Positions 8,970-17,383 of a DNA stretch of 64,000 nt are shown in pieces. The translations under genes were made by a program, and so were the position numbers. Every line of letters begins with the position of its first letter. Within the stretch, counting starts at the first letter, position 1. The DNA comes from Maricaulis alexandrii (lineage in GTDB: Bacteria > Pseudomonadota > Alphaproteobacteria > Caulobacterales > Maricaulaceae). Below the pieces are notes generated by a model. That model made no database searches and was not told the DNA's origin. It saw only the letters and a list, made by a program, of their open reading frames with translations. The stretch is from NCBI RefSeq assembly GCF_005871165.1, contig NZ_SWKP01000010.1, positions 111,221 through 175,220 of the forward strand. Reading direction: 5' to 3'.

Positions 8970-8994
8970 GGCGCGGAACCTAACCGCGCCTTTT
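8970..8994. terminator. Hairpin between the P1 peptidase gene and tRNA-Arg
   Basis: GGCGCGG (8970-8976) and CCGCGCC (8984-8990) pair around AACCTAA, followed by TTTT on the plus strand. It sits after the end of the minus-strand peptidase gene and before the tRNA, so it may end peptidase transcription, although its T-tract is on the other side. Confidence 0.4.
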
Positions 8995-9050
8995 GAACAA
9001 AGCAAGTGCCTGAATGCGGCAAATGCACGCCCTTGTGCAGCGGGGTGAAA

Positions 9051-10049
9051 TCAGGCCCCGTCTTCCTGGCTGCGGGCGGTGTGAACACCCCGTGCCACGG
9101 CGCGGGCCAGCGTGTCGGCGGCAGCATTGCCGAGCTCTGCCAGGGTCAGTTCCGGCGTATCGCCCAGCGGTTCCCGGGCCGTCGACAGGGCGAAGACGAC
9201 ATCGCCATCAAACGGGGTGTGGATCGGCCTTATGGCCCGGGCCAGACCATCCTGCGCCATGATGGCCAGGCGCTGGGCCTGGGACGGGGTCAGGCTGGCA
9301 TTGGTGGCAATCAGGGCGATGGTCGTGTTTTCACGGGCACCCGGATTGACCTTGGCCGCACCCCAGTCACCCGGCGACATCTGCCAATCCTGCGGCGGGC
9401 GGGCGCCACCGAACTCGGCCTCGATCTCCAGCGGCCAGGACCAGTAAACATCATCGGCCCCCGGCAGGGTCACCGAGCCGAAGGAATTGACGCAGACCAG
9501 CGCGGCCACAGCCAGACCGGAGGGCAGAACCAAAGAAGCTGTCCCGGTGCCGCCCGGATGCGCTCCGGCGCGGGCGCCATAGCCGGCGCCCGCTTTGCCC
9601 AGCGCGACGGCCTTGCTCGCCATGTCCAGCGCATCTCGGCCCAACTGGCGATAGGGCGGCCGATCACCCCATTGCTTGTCACCGCCATTGGCCAGGTCAT
9701 AGAGGATGGCCGACGGGACCACGGGCGAGGGCGGCACGCCGGGCAAATCCACCAGGGAGAAGCCCTGCCCCCGGGCTCCCAAGGCCGCGGCCACGCCATC
9801 GGCAGCGGCCAACCCGTAGGACGAACCACCGGACAGGACGACCGCATCCACCGCATCGACAAGGGTGTGGGCCGCCAGGGCATCGGTTTCCCGCGTCCCC
9901 GGACCGCCACCCCGGACATCCACGGCGCAGACCGCGCGCGTTTCCGGCAGGATGACCGTGACACCGGTTTTCACGCGCATGTCTGCTGCCTGACCGATCA
10001 GGAGGCCCTCGATATCGGTCAGACTGTTGGTTTTCCCTGGCGAAGCCAT
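9051..10049 (-). CDS. P1 (S58, DmpA/BapA) family peptidase
   Basis: The 332-residue protein matches the P1 family of N-terminal nucleophile aminopeptidases/D-esterases. It has an N-terminal NSLTDIEGLLIGQA, the glycine-rich VVLSGGSSYGLAAADGV, and the VCVNSFGSV site where the family self-cleaves before the Ser, generating the N-terminal nucleophile. Substrates are usually the N-terminal residue of short or beta-peptides and cannot be specified. ATG 10049 is used because upstream extensions overlap the divergent gamma-glutamyltransferase lipoprotein and lack family similarity. No signal peptide is seen, so cytoplasmic. The gene is divergent from the gamma-glutamyltransferase by 67 bases; both could act in peptide or glutathione turnover. 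Confidence 0.85.
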   Translation of the reverse strand: MASPGKTNSLTDIEGLLIGQAADMRVKTGVTVILPETRAVCAVDVRGGGPGTRETDALAAHTLVDAVDAVVLSGGSSYGLAAADGVAAALGARGQGFSLVDLPGVPPSPVVPSAILYDLANGGDKQWGDRPPYRQLGRDALDMASKAVALGKAGAGYGARAGAHPGGTGTASLVLPSGLAVAALVCVNSFGSVTLPGADDVYWSWPLEIEAEFGGARPPQDWQMSPGDWGAAKVNPGARENTTIALIATNASLTPSQAQRLAIMAQDGLARAIRPIHTPFDGDVVFALSTAREPLGDTPELTLAELGNAAADTLARAVARGVHTARSQEDGA

Positions 10050-10116
10050 GCGTGCCCCCTTACCTGATGGACGTGTCACGGCTATCGTGACGGGAGTTTT
10101 TCGAGGGGCAAGTAAC

Positions 10117-11859
10117 ATGCTGCGTAATCTGCTGACGACCACTTTCCTGGCAGCCGGACTGTTCACCGGTGCGTGTTCGGCGCCCACAGCAGATGAGACC
10201 AGCCCGCCGCCCCCGGAGACCAACCCGCCGGCCCCGTCCGGACCGGCCATGGTCTCGGCCGCCAATCCGCTGGCCGTGGAGGCCGGTCTCGACGTGCTTC
10301 GCAATGGCGGAGATGCCGTCGACGCCGCCATCGCCGTCCAAGCCGTACTGGGCCTCGTCGAGCCGCAAAGCTCCGGCCTCGGCGGTGGGGCCTTCATGCT
10401 CTATTACGACGCCCAGAGCGGCGATCTGACCGTGTATGATGGCCGCGAGACGGCACCGGCCAGTGCCAGCCCCGAACTCTTCATCGGTGAGACCGGCGAG
10501 CCCCTGGGCTTCTTCGAGGCGGTCTTCTCGGGTCACTCAGTGGGTGTGCCCGGCGCCATCCCCATGCTGGCCATGGCCCATGCCGATCATGGCGAGCTGG
10601 CCTGGGCGGAAGGCTTCACCGCGGCCACGGAACTGGCCGAGAACGGGTTCGAAGTCTCACCCCGCCTGGCTGCGCTGATCGCCGGTGTCGCACCGCGCAC
10701 CCCGCTGGACGAATGGCCCGCGACCCGCGCCTATTTCTTCACCGAGGACGGAGCGCCCCTGCCCGCCGGTCATCTTCTGCGCAATCCGGACTATGCCGCC
10801 ACCACACGGGCGCTGGCGGAGAACCCGCGGGCGCTCCATGAGGGCCCGATTGCCGAAGCCATCATCGAGGCGGTCCAGGCTGGACCGCGGCCGGGCGGGT
10901 TGACCCTGGAGGATCTGGCCAATTACGAGCCGATCCGCCGTGAGGCCCTGTGCCGGGGCTATCGGGAATGGACGGTATGCGGCGCGCCACCGCCGGCGTC
11001 CGGCGGGATCACGGTCAACGAAATCCTCGGCTTGCTGGAACCCTATGAGCTGAGCGCGACCGGGCCGGATACGGCAGAAGGCTGGCGCCGCTTCATCGAG
11101 GCCAGCCGCCTCGCCTATGCCGACCGCGACGCCTATGTCGGGGATGCCGACTTCGCCTTTGTGCCGACCGAAGGCCTGCTCGATGACAGCTATATCGGCG
11201 AGCGCGCCGCACTGATCGACCGGGACACGGCCATCCCGTCCGCCACGCCGGGCACGCCGCCGGGCATTGACGCACCGGGTCTGGACGCGACACCGGACTC
11301 CCCGGGCACCAGCCATTTCGTGATCGTGGACAGTGATGGCGATGTCGTCTCCATGACCACCACCGTGGAAAGCGTGTTCGGCAGCCATCGCATGGCCGGC
11401 GGCTTCCTGCTCAACAACCAGCTGACCGATTTCTCGCGCACGCCCCGCAATGCCGATGGCCAGCTGGTCCCCAACGCCCCCGATGGCGGCAAGCGTCCGC
11501 GCTCTTCCATGTCCCCGACGATTGTCTTCGACAGCGAGGGCGAGTTCGAGCTCGCCACCGGGTCTCCCGGCGGCTCGTCCATCATCGGCTATACGGCCAA
11601 GACCCTGGTCGGCATGCTGGACTGGGAACTGACCCCGCAGGAGGCCATCGAACTGCCCAATGTCGTCGCACGCGGCGATGTGGTGCGGATCGAGGATGGC
11701 ATGTCACCGGATATCCTGGCCGCGCTGACGGCCATGGGTTTCACCATCGATGCCAATCGCGGTGAGATTTCCGGCCTGCACATCGTGCGGCGCCTGGACG
11801 ATGGCAGCCTGATCGGCGGCGCGGATCCGCGCCGGGAAGGGATTGTCGGGGAACCCTAG
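10117..11859 (+). CDS. ggt: Gamma-glutamyltransferase lipoprotein
   Basis: The 580-residue protein has a lipoprotein signal with lipobox LFTGAC (Cys20), a Pro-rich linker, then the full gamma-glutamyltransferase fold: AMVSAANPLAVEAGLDVLRNGG, GLGGGAFMLYYD, and the processing site DSPGTSHF, where Thr398 should become the N-terminal nucleophile after autocleavage. C-terminal motifs include GSHRMAGGFLLNNQLTDF and GSPGGSSIIGYTAK. It is probably anchored to an envelope membrane and degrades extracellular or periplasmic glutathione and other gamma-glutamyl peptides. ATG 10117 is preferred over the upstream frame start because it gives the signal peptide. It ends 18 bases from the convergent accA gene. 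Confidence 0.93.
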   Translation: MLRNLLTTTFLAAGLFTGACSAPTADETSPPPPETNPPAPSGPAMVSAANPLAVEAGLDVLRNGGDAVDAAIAVQAVLGLVEPQSSGLGGGAFMLYYDAQSGDLTVYDGRETAPASASPELFIGETGEPLGFFEAVFSGHSVGVPGAIPMLAMAHADHGELAWAEGFTAATELAENGFEVSPRLAALIAGVAPRTPLDEWPATRAYFFTEDGAPLPAGHLLRNPDYAATTRALAENPRALHEGPIAEAIIEAVQAGPRPGGLTLEDLANYEPIRREALCRGYREWTVCGAPPPASGGITVNEILGLLEPYELSATGPDTAEGWRRFIEASRLAYADRDAYVGDADFAFVPTEGLLDDSYIGERAALIDRDTAIPSATPGTPPGIDAPGLDATPDSPGTSHFVIVDSDGDVVSMTTTVESVFGSHRMAGGFLLNNQLTDFSRTPRNADGQLVPNAPDGGKRPRSSMSPTIVFDSEGEFELATGSPGGSSIIGYTAKTLVGMLDWELTPQEAIELPNVVARGDVVRIEDGMSPDILAALTAMGFTIDANRGEISGLHIVRRLDDGSLIGGADPRREGIVGEP

Positions 11860-11877
11860 GAAAGGGGCTGGCGTCGC

Positions 11878-12858
11878 CTATTCGGCGGCGTCGAGACGTC
11901 CGATGGCCAGGAAACGCTCGCGACGCTGCTGACGCAGTTCGGCGGGCGATTTTCCGTCCAGTGCAATCAGGTGCTGTTCGATCGCATTGCCGACGGCCTG
12001 CATGGTCTCGGCCGGATGGCGGTGTGCGCCCCCGATCGGCTCGGGGATGGTCTGGTCAACAATCTTGAGCGCCATCAGGTCCGGTGCGGTCACCTTCATG
12101 GCAACAGCTGCATCCTTGGCCCGCGCCGAGTCCTTCCACAGGATGGAGGCACAGCCTTCCGGCGAGATCACCGAATAGATCGAGTGTTCCAGCATCATCA
12201 CGACATTGCCGGAGGCCAGGGCCACGGCTCCGCCGGACCCGCCCTCACCCGTGATCGTGGAGATCAGCGGCGTGCCCAGGGTCAGGCAGCGCTCGGTGGA
12301 CCGGGCAATCGCCTCGGACTGACCGCGCTCTTCCGCGCCCAGGCCCGGATAGGCCCCGGCGGTGTCGACAAAGGTCAGGACCGGAAGATCAAACTTCTCG
12401 GCCATGTCCATCAGGCGGATCGCCTTGCGATAGCCTTCCGGACGCGCCATCCCGAAATTGTGCTTGATGCGGCTTTCCGTGTCGTGGCCCTTTTCATGGC
12501 CGATCACGACCACGGACCGGCCGCGGAACCGGCCAAGGCCACCGACAATCGCGGCGTCCTCGGAGAATCGGCGATCGCCGCAGAGTTCCTCGAAATCCTC
12601 GATCAGCGCTTTCCGGTAGTCGCGGAAATGCGGACGCTCCGGGTGGCGGGCCACCTGCGTCTTGCGCCAGGGATCCAGCTTTGAATAGAGCGCAGCCAGC
12701 TGCTCATTCGCCTTGTGGCGAAGGCGCGCCGTCTCTTCCGCCGTATCCGGCGAGTCATCACCGGATGTGCCTGCCAAGTTCTCGAGCTCTTCGATCTTGG
12801 CTTCCAATTCGGCCAGCGGCCGCTCGAAATCGAGATAGGTACGTGTGGGGTCGGACAT
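11878..12858 (-). CDS. accA: Acetyl-CoA carboxylase carboxyltransferase subunit alpha
   Basis: At 326 residues this is full length for AccA. It shows the conserved start [19 protein letters not shown], the crotonase-fold core with [44 protein letters not shown] and [15 protein letters not shown], and the C-terminal [12 protein letters not shown]. With AccD it transfers the carboxyl group from biotin to acetyl-CoA in the first step of fatty acid synthesis in the cytoplasm. It lies 92 bases downstream of xerD on the same strand, an arrangement often seen in alphaproteobacteria. A downstream convergent ggt leaves only 18 bases for termination. Confidence 0.98.
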   Translation of the reverse strand: MSDPTRTYLDFERPLAELEAKIEELENLAGTSGDDSPDTAEETARLRHKANEQLAALYSKLDPWRKTQVARHPERPHFRDYRKALIEDFEELCGDRRFSEDAAIVGGLGRFRGRSVVVIGHEKGHDTESRIKHNFGMARPEGYRKAIRLMDMAEKFDLPVLTFVDTAGAYPGLGAEERGQSEAIARSTERCLTLGTPLISTITGEGGSGGAVALASGNVVMMLEHSIYSVISPEGCASILWKDSARAKDAAVAMKVTAPDLMALKIVDQTIPEPIGGAHRHPAETMQAVGNAIEQHLIALDGKSPAELRQQRRERFLAIGRLDAAE

Positions 12859-12950
12859 GCCCTGCCAACACCTGTGAACACTAAAGAGGCGGGCAAACTA
12901 GCCAGCCTGCGCCGGGGTCACAAGCCTCGACAACCGTCCTTACGCACACG

Positions 12951-13895
12951 TCAACCCTGGCTACCGGTATCATCACGCCGGGCCAGCGGGTGTGCATCCT
13001 GCACCAGGGCGCGCAATCGCTCTTCCAGCACATGCGTGTAGATCTGCGTTGTCGACACGTCCGCATGCCCCAGCAGGATCTGCACACTGCGCAAATCCGC
13101 GCCCCGGGCGAGCAAGTGGGTGGCGAAGGCGTGGCGCAGGACGTGGGGCGATATCCGCGCCGGATCGAGACCGGCGGCCAGTGCCAGCTCGCCGAGCAGT
13201 TGGGCGAAACGTTCCCGGGTCAGATGACCGGATTTCGCCCGACGCGACGGAAACAGGAAACGGTCCGCCTTGCGCGCATGGTCCGGGTCCTCCGGCAAAT
13301 GCTCCGACCGCACGGCCTTGTAGGCCTCCACCGCCTCCAGCGCGCCCGGGGTCAGCGGGACCAGGCGTTCGCGCCCGCCCTTGCCGGTCACGTGGATACA
13401 GCGCTCGGCACGGGCGAAGGCTGTCAGAGGCAGGGACACAAGTTCGGTCACCCGCAATCCGCCCGCATAGAGGATTTCCATCAGGGCCTGCATGCGCAGC
13501 CCACCCTCACCCTCCATGGCGAAGGCTGCATCGAACAGGGCATCGACATCGGCCTCGCTGAGCACTTTGGGCAGGGCCCGTCCCCGTTTGGGGGCCTTCA
13601 GGGGGGCCGCGGGATTGTCGGACCGCCGGCCATCGGAGAGCAGGAATTTGTAGAAACGCTTGATGGCTGACAGACGCCGGGCCGCCGTCGAGGCCGCCAG
13701 ACCATCGCGGGCAAACCCGGCCAGCACGCCTTCCAGATCCGGTGTGGCGGCATCTGCAAGGGAATGACCACCCGCCGCCAGACGCGTGGCGACATCCTCC
13801 AAATCGCGGCGGTAGGCGTCGAGGGTATTCGCAGCGGCACCGCGCTCAGCGGCCATCATGTCCAGGAAGAGGGCAATCTCCCGGTGCGCGGTCAC
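12951..13895 (-). CDS. xerD: Tyrosine recombinase XerD
   Basis: The 314-residue protein has the N-terminal SAM-like core-binding domain (residues 1-90) and the C-terminal phage-integrase catalytic domain. Catalytic residues are visible: Arg in YAGGLRVTEL, Lys in VTGKGGRERLVPL, the HxxR motif in SPHVLRHAFATH, His in LLGHADVSTTQ and the nucleophile Tyr in IYTHV. Its length and position beside accA and aroK indicate the housekeeping XerD that resolves chromosome dimers at dif with XerC and FtsK, rather than a mobile-element integrase. Its ATG overlaps the stop of the upstream gene by 4 bases, implying translational coupling. Confidence 0.92.
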   Translation of the reverse strand: MTAHREIALFLDMMAAERGAAANTLDAYRRDLEDVATRLAAGGHSLADAATPDLEGVLAGFARDGLAASTAARRLSAIKRFYKFLLSDGRRSDNPAAPLKAPKRGRALPKVLSEADVDALFDAAFAMEGEGGLRMQALMEILYAGGLRVTELVSLPLTAFARAERCIHVTGKGGRERLVPLTPGALEAVEAYKAVRSEHLPEDPDHARKADRFLFPSRRAKSGHLTRERFAQLLGELALAAGLDPARISPHVLRHAFATHLLARGADLRSVQILLGHADVSTTQIYTHVLEERLRALVQDAHPLARRDDTGSQG

Positions 13896-15535
13896 ATCGC
13901 CCCCAGGATCACGCGTTCCAGCAAAAGTGCCCGCGCCTGCCGGCGCAGTCCGGCCGCATCCAGTGCGGCCAGCGCCCGGGAATAGGCATCCGCATCAGCA
14001 GCAATGCCCTCCTGGTTTAGCAGGGACAGGGCCAGCACAGCCGCCTCACCCCGCGCCCCGGCCCGGACCGCGGCGTCGAGCGCAGCCAGCCCGGCCAGAC
14101 CGGCCACGGGTTCGCTGTTGAGCAGGGCTTCGCGCAGACCGGCTGGCGCCGGAGCGCCCAGTCGGGTGAGCGCGGTGGCCGGTGCCAGTCCGGCCTCGCC
14201 CCGGCCTTCCAGCCAGGCGGCCAGAACCGCTTCGAACCCGCCGCCCTGCAATTCGTCTTCGGCAATCGCCAGAGCCAGATCGAGGGCGACCATGCGCGCC
14301 GGGCTGGGCGGCACCCAGTCCTCTTCCGGCAGGGCCGTCATCATGGTCGTGCCATCATCCGGCTTGTCGATCTCTTCGCCGACCAGTTCCTGCGGCACCA
14401 TGACCGGCTGGACCGGGCGCGGCGGACCGTCGAGCAATGCATTGCGCCAGGCCCAGGCATCGCGCAGGTCGCCGACCAGAAGCGCGGCCATGGCGATTTC
14501 ATAGCCATGCTCCAGCGTCGCGGCTGTTACCGGGATGGACTGGATTTCACGGCCGTGATGGCGGGCCACATGGATGAAGTCGGATCCGCCATTCGTGTCG
14601 GCGAGCAGAAGGCCGAGCGCCTGTCCGGCGAGCTCGCGATCACGACCCTGGGCCAGCACACTTTCCAGCGTGTGATGCCGCTCGCGGCCGGTCTGTTCCA
14701 GCGCTGCTTCGAAAGCGAGAGCCGCATCGGTGGCGGGCGGTTGATGCCCGCCGGCAGCGTCATGGGCTTCCGCCTTCAGCCAGGCGGGCGCGGTCCCGGC
14801 GACGCCGGACGCCTCGTGATTGCCCCCCGCCAGATCACGGCTCATTGCCCATTGCAGGGCGGTTTCGGCGGGCCCGGCATCGGCCTCGGTGCCCAGAGTC
14901 AATGCAAAGAGGCGGGCGTCAAATCCGTCATCCTCGGACTGGCTGCGCGCCAGTTCAGCGGTCAGTTCCGCCGCCGCAGCCTGATCCTGCAGGATCAGGC
15001 AATAGGCCCGCACGCGAAGCCAGTAGGCCGTGTCGCGTCCCTCGATCAGGGCATCCGCCGTGCGGCAGGCCCGGTCGGTTTCACCCAAGGCGAAACCCAG
15101 ATCGGCATGCCAGCGCGCCAGGGCAGGAATCCGGTTGATTCCGGGCGTGCGCTCCAGAAGGTCAAAGGCATCACCGGCACCACCGGCAGCAAGGAGCCGC
15201 TCCACCCGAAGGCGGGCCAGATCCGCATCGCCGCGGCCACCGGCCGGCGGCTGTCCGCCCGACATCAGGACGCTGCGCGCAGCGGCGGCGAGCACTTCGC
15301 TATTGTATTGGCCCTCATCCGGGCCGGGCAGGCGCGCCAGAACGGCGACCGCCTGATCGCGGCCGGTACCGCGCCAGAGCCGGTTGTCCAGCCCGGCCTG
15401 CGGCAAGGAGACTTCCATCGGGTCGAGCGCATCCAGCCGCTCAACCTCGATCCCGTCCTGCGCAAAAGCGGCGCTCCCCCAGAGCGCCAGCGCAAGGCTA
15501 GCGCGGGAAATCGTCTTCCAACTCAACACTGACAC
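13892..15535 (-). CDS. Exported alpha-helical repeat-like protein of unknown function
   Basis: The 547-residue product begins with a signal peptide (SRASLALALWGSAAFAQ) and then consists almost entirely of Ala/Leu-rich helices with short loops, such as DADLARLRVERLLAAGGAGDAFDLLERTPGI read in successive blocks. This pattern resembles TPR/SEL1-like solenoids, but no clean consensus could be set. It is probably periplasmic and a scaffold or assembly factor. It sits between a 46-residue membrane protein (overlapping it by 38 bases) and xerD (overlapping by 4), so all three are probably one operon with accA. I do not recognise the family. Confidence 0.7.
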   Translation of the reverse strand: MSVLSWKTISRASLALALWGSAAFAQDGIEVERLDALDPMEVSLPQAGLDNRLWRGTGRDQAVAVLARLPGPDEGQYNSEVLAAAARSVLMSGGQPPAGGRGDADLARLRVERLLAAGGAGDAFDLLERTPGINRIPALARWHADLGFALGETDRACRTADALIEGRDTAYWLRVRAYCLILQDQAAAAELTAELARSQSEDDGFDARLFALTLGTEADAGPAETALQWAMSRDLAGGNHEASGVAGTAPAWLKAEAHDAAGGHQPPATDAALAFEAALEQTGRERHHTLESVLAQGRDRELAGQALGLLLADTNGGSDFIHVARHHGREIQSIPVTAATLEHGYEIAMAALLVGDLRDAWAWRNALLDGPPRPVQPVMVPQELVGEEIDKPDDGTTMMTALPEEDWVPPSPARMVALDLALAIAEDELQGGGFEAVLAAWLEGRGEAGLAPATALTRLGAPAPAGLREALLNSEPVAGLAGLAALDAAVRAGARGEAAVLALSLLNQEGIAADADAYSRALAALDAAGLRRQARALLLERVILGAM

Positions 15536-15638
15536 TCTCCCGGCTTGGCTCGAGACCGTTGGCGATCACGATCAGGGTTCCAAATCCGACCGCTGCAAGC
15601 CCGATAATGACGGCCAGACCGAACAGGAAACCACGCAT
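15498..15638 (-). CDS. Small single-pass membrane protein (46 residues)
   Basis: From ATG 15638, preceded by GGAG at about 10 bases, the frame encodes a 46-residue protein with one hydrophobic helix (RGFLFGLAVIIGLAAVGFGTL) and a short acidic tail ending EDDFPR. It overlaps the start of the downstream exported protein by 38 bases in another frame, which suggests coupling. It may help that protein at the membrane, but the function is unknown. The good ribosome site and transmembrane pattern argue that it is real. Confidence 0.55.
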   Translation of the reverse strand: MRGFLFGLAVIIGLAAVGFGTLIVIANGLEPSRESVSVELEDDFPR

Positions 15639-15661
15639 CAATCCCACTCCATGATCGCTGA

Positions 15662-15687
15662 CCCGGTGCCAGTTTGACTGCACCGGG
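15662..15687. repeat. Inverted repeat in the aroK divergent promoter region
   Basis: CCCGGTGC (15662-15669) and GCACCGGG (15680-15687) are perfect inverted repeats with a 10-base spacer in the 108-bp gap between aroK and the divergent small membrane protein gene. It could be a regulator site for either direction. Confidence 0.4.
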
Positions 15688-15746
15688 CGAATGCGCTGAG
15701 CCTAACCGTGATTGCGGCGATTTCCAGACCGTTTATACCGCTAGAC

Positions 15747-16286
15747 ATGACGCAAGTGCTGACACCGGACCGGAGTATCGTCCTGATTGGGCTGATGGGC
15801 GTGGGCAAGACCACGGTCGGGCGACGCCTGTCCAAAGCACTGGGACTGAAATTCCGCGACGCCGATGAAGAGGTCGAAAAGGCCGCCGGACGCAGTGTAG
15901 CGGAGATCTTCAAGGATTTCGGCGAGGCCGCCTTCCGCGATGGCGAGCGCAAGGTCATTGCCCGCCTTCTGGAGGAACCCCCGATGGTGCTGGCCCTGGG
16001 CGGCGGGGCCTTTGTCGACCCGGACACCCGCGCAAAAGTGCTCAACCAGGCAGTCTCCGTCTGGCTGAAAGCCGATGTCGACACCCTGATGAACCGCGTC
16101 TCGCGCCGGGATACGCGTCCGCTGCTGCAAGATCCCAATCCCCGGGCGGTCCTGGAGCGCTTGCTCGAGGCCCGTACGCCCGCGTATGCAGAGGCCGATA
16201 TCCATGTGGATGCTTCGGCGGGCTCCCACCAGACGACCCTCGACACCATTCTTCAGGCCCTGCAGGCCCGGGAGGCCAAAGCGTGA
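15747..16286 (+). CDS. aroK: Shikimate kinase
   Basis: The 179-residue enzyme carries the Walker A motif GLMGVGKTT near residue 18, the shikimate-binding DADEEVEKAAGRSVAEIF, the RDGERKVIARLL segment with the lid arginines, the GGGAF loop and the adenine-binding LLEARTPAYAEAD. It phosphorylates shikimate at position 3 in aromatic amino acid synthesis in the cytoplasm. ATG 15747 gives the usual N-terminus; a longer frame from 15708 is less likely. It overlaps aroB by 4 bases, as in most alphaproteobacteria. Confidence 0.95.
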   Translation: MTQVLTPDRSIVLIGLMGVGKTTVGRRLSKALGLKFRDADEEVEKAAGRSVAEIFKDFGEAAFRDGERKVIARLLEEPPMVLALGGGAFVDPDTRAKVLNQAVSVWLKADVDTLMNRVSRRDTRPLLQDPNPRAVLERLLEARTPAYAEADIHVDASAGSHQTTLDTILQALQAREAKA

Positions 16287-17383
16287 GTGAGATTTTGACC
16301 GTCCCCGTCGGACTGGGCGATCGCAGTTATGATGTTCTGGTCGGGCCGGGTGCACTGGACGCCGCGCTGGAACGCCTGCCCGCCTTCTTTCCGCGCGGCC
16401 GCGCCATTCTCGTGACCGACCGGAATGTCGCCGAACAGCACCTGGGACCCGTCTCGGAGAAACTCGGCTCGATCGGCCTCAAAACCCAGCCGGTCATTGT
16501 CGAGCCCGGCGAGACCGCCAAGAGCTGGGACGGGCTGCGTCATGTCGTGGATGCCTTGCTGGACCTCAATATCGAGCGTTCCGAGTGCGTGATCGCACTG
16601 GGTGGCGGCGTGGTGGGTGACCTGACCGGGTTTGCCGCCTCGATCACCAAGCGCGGTGTCGACTTCATCCAGATCCCGACCACGCTTCTGGCCCAGGTCG
16701 ACAGTTCCGTCGGCGGCAAGACGGGCATCAATACCGATCACGGCAAGAATTTCGCCGGCACATTCCACCAGCCCCGTCTGGTGATTGCCGACATGGACCT
16801 GCTGGCCACCCTGCCCCGGCGCGAACAGCTGGCGGGCTATGCGGAGATCGTGAAGGCCGCCCTGATCGGTGATGCCCCCCTCTTCGATGCGCTGGAAGCT
16901 GACGGGGCCGGTGTCATGGAAGGCGAGGCGCTCAGCCGCGCGGTCGCCGCCGCCATTGCCTTCAAGGCCCGCATTGTCGCCGAGGATGAACGCGAAGGCG
17001 GGGTCCGCGCCCTGCTCAATCTGGGCCACACCTTCGGCCATGCCTTCGAGGCGGAAGCGCCCAAGACTGCCATCCGCCACGGTGAGGCCGTCGCCGCCGG
17101 ACTGGGTCTGGCCTTTGCCTATTCCGCCCATCGGGGCCTGTGCCCGGCCGCGGATGCGGACCGGGTCGCCGACCATCTCAAGACCGTCGGCCTGCCCCAT
17201 GGCGCCACCAGCCTTGCCCATACAAGCTGGGACGCCTCCCGCTTGATTGCGCGAATGCGCGATGACAAGAAGAACCAGGATGGGCGGATCACCCTGATCC
17301 TCGCCCGCCGGATCGGCGACGCCTTTATCGACCGCGAGACGGACGAAGCCGATCTGACACGCTTTGTGGAGAGCCAGCTCTGA
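16283..17383 (+). CDS. aroB: 3-dehydroquinate synthase
   Basis: The 366-residue protein has the AroB motifs: LVTDRNVAEQHL, the NAD-binding loop ALGGGVVGDLTGFAAS, the catalytic IQIPTTLLAQVDSSVGGKTGIN, and the zinc ligands in NLGHTFGHAFE. It converts DAHP to 3-dehydroquinate, the second step of the shikimate pathway, in the cytoplasm. It is translationally coupled to aroK upstream (4-base overlap) and to the CNNM/CorC-type gene downstream (1-base overlap), so the three form one operon. Confidence 0.97.
   Translation: MSEILTVPVGLGDRSYDVLVGPGALDAALERLPAFFPRGRAILVTDRNVAEQHLGPVSEKLGSIGLKTQPVIVEPGETAKSWDGLRHVVDALLDLNIERSECVIALGGGVVGDLTGFAASITKRGVDFIQIPTTLLAQVDSSVGGKTGINTDHGKNFAGTFHQPRLVIADMDLLATLPRREQLAGYAEIVKAALIGDAPLFDALEADGAGVMEGEALSRAVAAAIAFKARIVAEDEREGGVRALLNLGHTFGHAFEAEAPKTAIRHGEAVAAGLGLAFAYSAHRGLCPAADADRVADHLKTVGLPHGATSLAHTSWDASRLIARMRDDKKNQDGRITLILARRIGDAFIDRETDEADLTRFVESQL

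Noticed and set aside
8634..9005. 123-residue minus-strand frame containing PVAQLDRAPDYESGGREFES
   Set aside because: This peptide is the well-known translation of a tRNA-Arg gene; the frame simply runs through tRNA-Arg(ACG).
9051..10397. Extended N-terminus of the P1 peptidase up to 10397
   Set aside because: The extra 116 residues are antisense to the gamma-glutamyltransferase signal peptide and core; ATG 10049 gives the family start.
12951..13895. Integrase of a mobile element
   Set aside because: Length, motif set and its place beside accA and aroK mark a housekeeping XerD; no attachment duplications or cargo were seen.
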